Below, piece by piece: positions 43,501 to 48,092 of a stretch of DNA of 64,000 nt (its first letter is position 1; the number at the start of each line of letters is the position of its first letter). Where the stretch lies: the NCBI GenBank assembly GCA_030432255.1, contig JAUIHS010000012.1, positions 1 through 64,000 on the forward strand, read 5' to 3'. Source of the stretch: Phycisphaerae bacterium. GTDB lineage: Bacteria; Planctomycetota; Phycisphaerae; Phycisphaerales; UBA1924. The notes below the pieces were generated by a model that was not told the DNA's origin, made no database searches, and saw only the letters and a list, made by a program, of their open reading frames with translations. Made by a program: the position numbers and the translations under genes.

Positions 43501-45256
43501 GTCGACGGTTCGAGAGATCAAGGTCCTGCAACTTCGGTCGGCCAACGCCCTCGAGATCGTGAACCTGCTCGAACAGGTACTCGGCGAAAACAGCCTCGCC
43601 GGTCGCCGCAGTACAAGCCGGCAGGCCACGCTGCTTCGCCTCGTGAGGGAGCAGAGCGAGCAGAGCATCGAAGAGGCCACCGGTCGGAAGCCCACAGAGA
43701 CTGAGATCAACTTCGCTATCAGGGAGCAGGTGACGCTGACGCCCGACCTGCGGACGAATGCGCTGATCGTGTCCGCACCGCCGCCCATGATGGTGCTGAT
43801 TGAAGCGCTGGTCGAGACCATTGACTCCTCGGAAGAAGGTGACCGGGACATCGTCGTCTTCACACTGGATAACGCCGATGCGGAAAACCTTGCTGAGATG
43901 CTCCGTGATCTGTTCCGGCTGAGTCAGCAGGGCAATATCTACCTGCTCGTGCCGAGTCGAATTGGTGGGGGGCCTGTGAGTGCTTCCACGGACCCGAACG
44001 AAGGCATCATCGGCACCGGTGTCAACGTGGTGCCGGATGAGCGCCAGCAACTCTCAATCACCGTCGACGCTCGTACCAACTCACTCCTCGTGTCCGGCAC
44101 TCCGCAGTATCTCGAACTCGTTGGTCGGGTGATCCGTGAACTGGATGCCAAGCCCGGTGCGGAGCGGAAGCAGACGACCGTGCAACTCAAGAACGCACGT
44201 GTCGAGGAAGTTGCCGACGCACTCAATACGTTCATCAACCAGGAGCAGGAACGCATCGCCCGGACATTGGGCCCGGATCGACAGGGCTCGCTGGTTCGCC
44301 GCCTCGAACAGGAGATCAGTGTCGTCGGCGTACCGGGAAGCAGCCGCATCATCCTCAGTGCCTCACCGAGGTACATGAATCGCGTGCTCGAACTCATCGA
44401 TGAACTCGATAAGCCGCCATCCCAGGTCCTGATCCAGGTCATGCTCGCGGAAGTCACCCTCGACTCCGAACAGTCCTGGGGGGTCGACCTGACCATCCAG
44501 CCCCAGGGCCGCGACATGTTCACCGGCTTCACCCGGGCGGCGGGCACCGGCGTGCTGACCGCCATCGGCGTTCCAAACCTCTCTGTCTCGAGCATCGACT
44601 TTGACCTGCTCATTCGAGCCCTTGAAGTCCAGGGACGCCTCGAAGTCCTGAGCCGGCCCCAGATTCTGGTCAACGACAACGAAGACGCCCGGATCCAGGT
44701 CGGTGAGGAGATTCAACTCGTCACCAACGTCGAGCGACTCGACAACGGCAACGTCCGTTCCGATGTGGAACCCCGTGAACTCGGCGTCATCCTCGAAGTG
44801 ACACCTTCAATCAGCCCCGACGGGTTCGTTCGCCTCGACATCGCGCCCCAGATCTCTGCATTGACCACCCGGACCACCCAGGTGTCGGAAGACTTCGAGG
44901 CACCGGTCATCAGCCAGCGTCGTGCCAATACCACCGTCACCGTGCAGGATGGCCAGACCATCGTCATCGGTGGTCTGATTCAGAACTCGACCGATTCTCG
45001 CGACACCAAGGTGCCGTTGCTCGGTGATATTCCCTTGATCGGAGCCGTCTTCCAGTCCAAGCGCGCCACGCAGACCAAGACAGAACTGCTCATCGTCATC
45101 ACGCCGCGCGTCATTCCCAGTGACGAGACCCTGCTCGACCTCACCCTCGAAGAAGTCGAGATGTTGAACCTCGCCGAGGACATGAAGGAGCGCCTCCGCC
45201 GCAGGATCCTCGGACAGCACGAACTCGGCCCCATCATTCAGCCGGAGCAGAAGTGA
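31538..45256 (+). CDS. gspD: Giant secretin (GspD-like) with about 50 N1-type repeats
   Basis: An uninterrupted frame of about 4,572 residues; normal GspD has about 650-700. A signal peptide (residues 1-28, ending ALGQA) precedes an N0-like domain (IRFTFKDAPLDQVLDFFNRE, about 46-130). From about 147 to 4296 there is a tandem array that I count by hand as about 50 secretin N1/NolW-like repeats of roughly 75-110 residues. Each has the form: beta strand, (H/N)A-x-A helix, strand ending in TNxLIVSA, helix ending in LD. The C-terminal 276 residues are an ordinary secretin channel (VLIQVMLAEVTLDSEQSWGV, then GQTIVIGGLIQ and PLLGDIPLIGAVFQS). The start has AGGGAGG 6 nt upstream. The protein is nearly cysteine-free. 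It should form an outer-membrane pore with an extremely long periplasmic part. Confidence 0.95.
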   Translation: MPLTRMGALTVLAGTLLGMVDVPAALGQAGPEDGAATPAASPGTNEIRFTFKDAPLDQVLDFFNRETGLPVIRKTEAKGAPITFISPSSYDLDEALRILNIILQTQGIHLYRDTEFLYLEKLDRMIAAPVPTFPEGQVPDGLTGDQVISVVIPLNNATSKAIEEQLKPLISSFGALVALPQQNAVILTETAAQCRRVRSIIDMLDSKPVYEDAVRVFPLANINAADAMASLKVLVAEKQKTVVIDGQGNRRVIEEDNITGVRLEANAQTNSIIAVGPAGRLQTIEQLLDLLDVSGAGSGTGREMATFALNTISAEEARSHVERLFGSMPEDRRPTLVPLSAVGKLTIVGSIGSITQAGALLSELDGATTDDGPLGRVERRGTVMALEHVTAREAMQVLERLLSQRQQRTLSIAPAPDQRGLIVVGPSGDVDAVSELLTAVDRQPDVVRDVRIIRLSESIGEDLLARAQELYAATGLAEREPVTVTVEEGGQTAVLVGGKSAIERFVGIMQSAEQTFTIAQETRTHELSHVAPSAMVQRLDALSRPLLTPADGTTFVAPRFEAIDDLGMLIVRALPEQQGVLDRLIETLDTASGSALQLRVLDLGVEDPVTVADRTMELYASMVEGLPPTEQGVVSYELDRASGKLIVTADRIGMDRFTGLLSQVQQLTPPARTTNLIEIKYASAADVAGGLQELLSTTPPVDPARAVDPPDFRVIDRTNSIIITAEDAQHRLINDYIRRLDVLEPAEVPPLKLLQVRTADAVQVAGMLTAQYDRRSAEERREQPVDIRADGATNTLVVSAHEALFDEIRAFVDDLNQDPSQAARVTEIFPLKVAKAENVARAMDQLYPMPPIPLDRRGNPMPWLREPREVNVSADPASNALIVDAPAERMAAFKALVEKLDRVELPPTAELRTYSIERADLDAVSRTLQALARHGSLGGKAEPGKPAVPVTVEAEPRSGTLIIGGDARTHELVERILVDLGRVSIERELRIVRIENADPEGVREQAMEIYSQQTAQVRSAQPVDVTVDEASRSLMVVAETEAMARFLRILDQLEMQAGPPRELRLTELQHADATQVVAFLNDLLETSRSFDVGLGIDPVFEPVGTTNSLLVAAQPDQHAIIDALVQSIDVPDEARAGPLRILRLRTADADNIARVLQQSYAQRSAEERAERPVNIRADQNTNMLIVSAHPEMLAEIEQLVSQFNEAQAYDSEGREIRIYPLKIARAEELARTLDQMFPEPPVPVDRFGRPQNHLRQPREVVVRADRQTNSIIVDAPAKRLAGFEQLVAQLDRTEITGDLELRTYRIEHADLDAIAATLRTLATSGGFDPTDSGSRQREIVIQSEPVSRTLVVSGPSSVFPHVERVIDELDALPEAPETQMLFFALQHARAERVQPLLNRLLTARLVQQRDELESGAYEVERLIDVAADPATNTVILTVPTALVDVSRELIARLDSETASVGQEVIRIVPLTFADPRETAQTLSQSLRNANLPSGGTGSAVTITAASASNALVISGVAEDLDFVTELLDDLDTRPTQDTLSVRTFRLDHARAEEVAPTVQRLLVDQRAADPRVIAARIRSSRGRFDGDVPINVEAEPRTNALIVSGPAVIVDLAEEIVATLDQESGQDRSVEVFTPARANPNALIDTTRRLVDATVPSRDPVQLSIDKATGGILVIGTDEQVAVAMTRLRELDEQAVEAPELELQTFSLQYAAAQAVSRSVEPMLRDRTYWPDTLRRLQEAGGSVVMPTISADDANNRLLVSAPAQLMPIARQFISALDREPTGGAVEVRVFPLQKSTAESVAAALSKGLAAGSRPGQPVPVVTAEPASNTVIVAASSAQVQQAAELIKPMDVSIEPDLPGVRTVFLEHARAEQVAPVVSQLLSGREMSEWMRLNLIQRRMQVDEGPDVRVVAEERLNAVVISAPVSLLEAAEEMVHQLDQPLSTTARPVRLIPLRNVEAAAIANNLEDLFIADTTGGPEPVIRVDNASNTLIVRATNDQFTEIRDLVEGIDSNAIVGSRQIRMIPVDRSRSDAGAMAETIRQLLQQRSGVSVEVISVDELMGGDPPDSDDDPEDIGFRSIGEESSEAVTRRILVPPRLKLIIGYVQTVTAAAEDGEADVTIAVDPATNALIVVGSDRATQRIAELVAAIEQDLPPEPGRIRVIRLPEGVNGNTLANLLRATVRELGRSEGGLTGRVAVIPDPQGDSIIVAANDTDFATIREVTRSLIQPGDPQSLTIKVYELTSVSADRAVRAVQDMLSSNPRGWQGRQFRDANPLEITLAGTDGAVETASIDASQVRVSAGPSGTSLVVAAPRDAIAFLDGFVGLIDQTTFETQSLIREYTLKNARANEIAQVLQTTFDAARGRIRGNQETRARFVADRRSNTVLVTASDDQHREAERLIQRLDTPVDDETYKLTVIPLDTARARELASMLNRTVVGDDESLRRTVVIEGNDAIGALLVRAPDEQLLEIQTIVAEVDQPAADEYPVQAIKLERADAGQVAASLRQLFDERARAATRPGQRTPPRRVAITGDRRSATVFVSASDEDLEEIRGLIETFDAPATARDLQFRVVTLEHAMASDLEDTVVDLANEFRWSRWGQDDSDIFVQVNARTNSIVLMGKGESFEAIESIIRTLDTAEAGSGGMTVRFFAIENADLDILIDVLEEAFPDPNRNRWWRNPTGAGLQFRVDNRSRRLIVIGPESQMDGVAELVADLDAQAIPSEHEVTTVALSFGEATRVAQSVNRFFQDRARREGGGRSEVSVIGSADGNVIILSAPEADMALARDIIARLDAPEVAEDRRIEVYALQHGEARDIADAIRGLFPRRRGSVPPVYVTPDNRTNAIIVSAADEVFPQVEELIARMDAPSDADIVMLQTFQLATARADEAAQTLREALALDQQATGRAGDLQGRVRRFVDASGQEVEIRATITPDRRANALIVSADEPSMDLIARLITELDEKPTVSEIEYRVIELEHAVAPEIELTVERLLRKWADAANEPSPTVSSSVRDNTLIIAATANQLREVDRILSQLDVASESNRTTDFVPLRFADAEQTREALSVFYGRYAPEADTPGARNVSIVADPATNSLVVSADEAEWPGIRKILEIFDSEEYDSSRQLEVIPLAHADAQSVASAINAAFESTVRTEIERQRQQQQQQNQRQQRDDRFGPIVYDAPAVLVPPDEIVSVSAEAMTNSLIVSAGRKDLERVRRIVEQLDVPEFENTPTPRLIVVRHGKASDLAHSLREMYVQMNGNRVRSSRSVLIVGDDAASALIVRAEESEFRQIAALAESLQAESADSRITVRVIPLRTQSAVRLATTVRNAFSAAANQLGEQLSIEVDRRNNALLIGSSQRLFEEIEQVVTELDGVEGPGADLINGLVGQELLIVELRNTGPSQVADMLNQMGVTRQVRDDQPALVSEPVVVVPMTTRRAVAVLVSPADRATLASLIETIDAEPATPQQEMVILPLAVADAQNVASTLEAMLKPENDSGVAMAEAVREQMRRLHLNREGVGAEDVDLDLSVPIRITPERQTNAVVVTSTPENVLALREIVELLDRLPVGDAVIVRIFHLENAAAARISSVVKQLFQQGEALRRSPGSTVSGLPTTETGRALAGEIAVAVDDRTNALVVAGREEAVALAEVLIGELDSDNTANWIEPRLIELRHADAVELAETLNRILVQGLGETPEAASIQRQIGRLRVLRDGAADGEAVESFLFAPMSNLVILPEDQLNALVVVGANANVDVVAELVDMLDVSGAARTDMVRLYPLEFAAADRVGDILEGLFEDQRRSGTIREEDDVVIESDLRTNTLIIATSPRSFAVIDNLLMTLDSDELNATVGLHVIPVRNNDAEQLARKLEPLMKARLDAAQGDGRSRRDIISIEADRATNSLIVAASDENFSEIERLIDLLSAEEPVGDGLIELFPLQTAKADDISELLDELYVQEARRTRGDGALRVFADERLNAVVVNGLPSDIEQIRDLISRLDTASVSTVREIKVLQLRSANALEIVNLLEQVLGENSLAGRRSTSRQATLLRLVREQSEQSIEEATGRKPTETEINFAIREQVTLTPDLRTNALIVSAPPPMMVLIEALVETIDSSEEGDRDIVVFTLDNADAENLAEMLRDLFRLSQQGNIYLLVPSRIGGGPVSASTDPNEGIIGTGVNVVPDERQQLSITVDARTNSLLVSGTPQYLELVGRVIRELDAKPGAERKQTTVQLKNARVEEVADALNTFINQEQERIARTLGPDRQGSLVRRLEQEISVVGVPGSSRIILSASPRYMNRVLELIDELDKPPSQVLIQVMLAEVTLDSEQSWGVDLTIQPQGRDMFTGFTRAAGTGVLTAIGVPNLSVSSIDFDLLIRALEVQGRLEVLSRPQILVNDNEDARIQVGEEIQLVTNVERLDNGNVRSDVEPRELGVILEVTPSISPDGFVRLDIAPQISALTTRTTQVSEDFEAPVISQRRANTTVTVQDGQTIVIGGLIQNSTDSRDTKVPLLGDIPLIGAVFQSKRATQTKTELLIVITPRVIPSDETLLDLTLEEVEMLNLAEDMKERLRRRILGQHELGPIIQPEQK
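31976..44425 (+). repeat. Protein-level tandem array of about 50 secretin N1/NolW-like repeats
   Basis: Hand segmentation of the translated secretin gives about 50 units, mean about 83 residues. Conserved positions are an A-[DR]-A cluster at the first helix, the strand signature (T/S)N-x-[LI]-[IV]-V-x-[AG], and a terminal -LD or -ID. The units are diverged at DNA level, so this is an old expansion kept open under selection, not a recent slippage repeat. The first few units and numbers 25-27 and 41 are the most divergent, so the count could shift by two or three. Confidence 0.9.
33320..35665 (+). repeat. Two adjacent 391-residue super-repeats inside the secretin
   Basis: Units 7-11 (33320-34492) and units 12-16 (34493-35665) match in order. 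Examples are DRRSAEERREQPVDIRADGA against AQRSAEERAERPVNIRADQN, and the proline-rich insert PPIPLDRRGNPMPWLREPRE against PPVPVDRFGRPQNHLRQPRE. With my boundaries both blocks are 1,173 bp. This points to segmental duplication of a five-domain block. Confidence 0.82.
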
Positions 45257-45792
45257 TCCCAAGGACCATGGTGAGACCGGTGTGGGTCATGGCGTCAGCC
45301 GCCGCGATGTTGCTGTCGGGCTGCGCGACCGACCAGCCCCGCCAACTGCCGCCCGCCGCCCAGGCAGCCCCCGCCGACACACCCGTGGAGCGGATGCTCG
45401 TCAGCACGGACAAGTTCTCCAAGGACCAGAATGGGAACGGCTTTTACGACACCTTCATGTGCGTCGTCTATCTCTTCGCGCCCGACCAGTCCGCAATCCC
45501 CATGCACAGCCCGGGACGTATGACCTTTGAACTGAACGACGAGGAGAACTACACCATCGCACGCTGGAGTGTCAGCGAGGACGCGCTGGCCCGGATCGCG
45601 GGAGTCTACAGCGGCCTGCCGGGATATTTTCTTTCCCTGAACATCGCCGATGTGGGCGACGATCGGATCATCTCCAAGCGCGCGGAACTCACCTGCACCT
45701 TCTACCCGGCCGATGGCGGACCCTCCGTCAGGGCGTCCCCGGTCCCGGTTCAGCAGGTCGGTCCGATCAGTGCCGGTTCCCTCCGACGCTGA
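45253..45792 (+). CDS. Outer-membrane-type lipoprotein coupled to the giant secretin; candidate pilotin
   Basis: A 179-residue lipoprotein starting at GTG 45253, which overlaps the secretin stop by 4 nt. The signal peptide ends in the lipobox MLLSGC, followed by Ala and Thr, which favours an outer-membrane location by the rules known from gamma-proteobacteria. The mature part has a 30-residue Ala/Pro linker and then a compact beta-rich domain (KFSKDQNGNGFYDTFMCVVY, MTFELNDEENYTIARWSVSE) that I cannot assign to a family. Secretins often need a lipoprotein pilotin for targeting to the outer membrane. Position and coupling make that role plausible here, but it shows no recognisable GspS or PilF (TPR) features. 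A downstream in-frame ATG at codon 6 is an alternative start. Confidence 0.8.
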   Translation: MIPRTMVRPVWVMASAAAMLLSGCATDQPRQLPPAAQAAPADTPVERMLVSTDKFSKDQNGNGFYDTFMCVVYLFAPDQSAIPMHSPGRMTFELNDEENYTIARWSVSEDALARIAGVYSGLPGYFLSLNIADVGDDRIISKRAELTCTFYPADGGPSVRASPVPVQQVGPISAGSLRR

Positions 45793-45820
45793 TTCGCGCC
45801 TTTCTCCCAAACTCGCTCTT

Positions 45821-45850
45821 TTGTCAGGTTGCCCTCCCGATACAATCGGG
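45821..45850 (+). promoter_or_regulatory. Possible promoter and small palindrome upstream of an exported protein
   Basis: TACAAT (45841-45846) resembles a -10 box, but the best -35 (TTGTCA, 45821-45826) is only 14 nt away, so the promoter call is weak. CCCGAT (45836-45841) and ATCGGG (45845-45850) form a short inverted repeat overlapping it. The whole gap 45793-45966 holds no gene. Confidence 0.25.
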
Positions 45851-45966
45851 TGTCGCGGCCGAGACGCCGCGGCGGAGAGATCGAGATCGCACAGCACACG
45901 GTCAGCAACCGTCCCCGAACCTCAGTTTGAGCGCCCCGGGACGCAGCGCGCAATGCGGAGAGTCCA

Positions 45967-48081
45967 ATGAACGCCAGGCGTGTCATCGCAGCAATGTCAT
46001 CCATCTGTGCCGTTTCGGCCATGGCATCAGCCGACCCGTGCTTTCTCACCTCGTGGGACCCGGATGCCCTCAAGCCCAGCGTGCAGAAGGCATGCGAGGG
46101 GCCGCGGGAGGCGATCATCTGGCCGACCCGCGGCACGCTCCCCGTCTGGCAAGACAGTCTGGCGGCGAAGAATGATGTCCTTGAGCCGGACGTCACCTTC
46201 ACGCCACTGACCGATGGCTTCGACATTGACTATGACTACGACAATCAGACCGGTGAGATCCGAAGTCTGGGTGAGTTCGTCATCGACGGCATCCGATTCG
46301 GTGAGGATGTGACATTCGAGGACATGCGAATCACCGACCGGAACGATCCGCCGCTCGTGATTGACCCGGCATTCGGACCAGAGGATGACTTTGCCTTCGG
46401 GGAAGCGATCGCCGGCTCTGAATTCAAGACCGCGTATCCCGTGAACTGGTTCGTGCCCTGCTTCGTCATCCGCGACAGCAACTACACGATCGGCATCAGT
46501 GTCCTGTACCCGATCCTCGACTACCAGCATCGCGTCCGGTTCAGTGTGATTTCGGATCATGCCCGTGATCAGATCGGGCGGACGTGGACCGTTCGCATCC
46601 GACTGAACCCCTCCAACGGGACCAACAACGGGGGAGCCCAGTTCGTCGAGCAGGGTGAGTTGGATCCCGGGGAGCAGGCCAGCTACCGGGTCAGCGTCCG
46701 GGTCATGCGCAACGACGACCCCGCCTGGACGACCACGCTCATGCCGTACCGGGATCACTTCCAGAACCTCTACGGCGCGGTTGACTACTGGCACGGACGC
46801 GACCCCCGACCCGTTCGGGGCGAGTTCCCGACGCGCAAGTACGCGATCGACACGTGCTCCGGGGACCTCGGCTACTGGGATGACCCGGAGGACACATCAC
46901 CGTACTTCGATGCGGTCATGAACCCACGGACGCCCGGAATCGGCTGGCGCGCCTGGACGGACAACTTCAAGGACACCACCGCGGCACTGGGCTACGAACG
47001 CCTGATGGTCTGGCGCATGTGCGGCGAGTTCACCAAGTACTTCCCATGTCCGGACCACCAGCGTTACAACCTGCCTTTCATCTTCGCATCCAACATGCCG
47101 CTCATTGGCAACGATGAGCCCATGCCCGGGGACAGCTACCTGATGCTGAACGAGGTGCCGGCCGCCGGGGTCAACTTCGGTCTCTACTGGGGGCGTGCCG
47201 GCCAGCCAATGGCTCCGGTGAGCAGCCTCGACGACTGGAATCTTGAGTTCTCAGTCGGACCGCCGGCCGAGGGCATGGTCTTCACGAATGATCCAATCGA
47301 CATCGATGATCCTGTCGATCAGGGCCTCGCCTACAACGAGTTCAGAACCGCACTCGAAGCCGGCGCCCAGTGGGTCGGACTCGATGCCACCAGCCAGTTC
47401 GCACCGTGGGACCTCGTGACATGGATGAACGCCCTGGCGGCGGACGCCATGACCGAGGGCTTCGGCCAGATCCGGCTGACGCACGAACCCTTCCGCAACG
47501 ACTTCCTCATCACGACATTCCCCGCGATGCAGGTCGGTGACCGCCTCGGAGACCTGCCAGGTGGCGCACGCCCACCATTCATCACGATGTGCGACTTCCT
47601 CGCACCGGGTCACGAGGTGTACTCAATCGTCAATGGCTCACCCAATCGCGATGAAGTCAAGCCCGAGTGGGTCAATGGCACACCGGCGTTCCGCATCGCG
47701 CGGGCGCACGAGCATGCTTCATGGGGCTTCGTGCCTGTCATGTCTCCCGCCAACGCCGTCGAAGATGCCACACCCAACAACAACTTCCAGATCACGCCGA
47801 AGCCACCCGTCCCGGTCACGATTCCCGATCCGAAACGCGGCGGAGAGATCTTCGACACCCGGTTCCTCGCGAGACGAAGCTGGCAGAACAACCCATTCCT
47901 TCCGAATGACCCCGAGATACGTCGTCTGGGTGATGTGAACCTCGACGGCCATTGCAACATGACTGATCTCGACCTTGTCACGAAGAACATGGGCTGGTTC
48001 CCCGAGTACGACCTGGATGCCGATGGCATTGTCGATTCGGTGGAAGTCGGCATCGTGACGACTTACCTCAACTCCTATTGA
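45967..48081 (+). CDS. Exported protein with C-terminal dockerin-like tail, function unknown
   Basis: A 704-residue protein with a signal peptide (MNARRVIAAMSSICAVSAMA, cleaved near ASA-DP). The central 600 residues show no motif I can name. They are rich in aromatic and acidic residues and include WRAWTDNFKDTTAALGYERL and TALEAGAQWVGLDATSQFAP, which are reminiscent of a TIM-barrel glycosidase-like region, but this is only an impression. The last 50 residues (GDVNLDGHCNMTDLDLVTKN, then DLDADGIVDSVEVGIVTTYL) are two EF-hand-like loops of dockerin type I. In planctomycetes such tails are found on many secreted proteins. It is followed by another exported gene 12 nt downstream, presumably in one operon. 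Confidence 0.82.
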   Translation: MNARRVIAAMSSICAVSAMASADPCFLTSWDPDALKPSVQKACEGPREAIIWPTRGTLPVWQDSLAAKNDVLEPDVTFTPLTDGFDIDYDYDNQTGEIRSLGEFVIDGIRFGEDVTFEDMRITDRNDPPLVIDPAFGPEDDFAFGEAIAGSEFKTAYPVNWFVPCFVIRDSNYTIGISVLYPILDYQHRVRFSVISDHARDQIGRTWTVRIRLNPSNGTNNGGAQFVEQGELDPGEQASYRVSVRVMRNDDPAWTTTLMPYRDHFQNLYGAVDYWHGRDPRPVRGEFPTRKYAIDTCSGDLGYWDDPEDTSPYFDAVMNPRTPGIGWRAWTDNFKDTTAALGYERLMVWRMCGEFTKYFPCPDHQRYNLPFIFASNMPLIGNDEPMPGDSYLMLNEVPAAGVNFGLYWGRAGQPMAPVSSLDDWNLEFSVGPPAEGMVFTNDPIDIDDPVDQGLAYNEFRTALEAGAQWVGLDATSQFAPWDLVTWMNALAADAMTEGFGQIRLTHEPFRNDFLITTFPAMQVGDRLGDLPGGARPPFITMCDFLAPGHEVYSIVNGSPNRDEVKPEWVNGTPAFRIARAHEHASWGFVPVMSPANAVEDATPNNNFQITPKPPVPVTIPDPKRGGEIFDTRFLARRSWQNNPFLPNDPEIRRLGDVNLDGHCNMTDLDLVTKNMGWFPEYDLDADGIVDSVEVGIVTTYLNSY

Positions 48082-48092
48082 GAGGCCTGACC

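Noticed and set aside
31976..44425. The secretin repeats as an assembly artefact
   Set aside because: The repeats are strongly diverged at DNA level and the frame has no stops over 13.7 kb, which collapsed or duplicated reads would not produce.
45836..45850. Hairpin CCCGAT-ACA-ATCGGG as a terminator after the lipoprotein gene
   Set aside because: The stem is only 6 bp and no T-run follows, so it is listed as a weak regulatory element instead.
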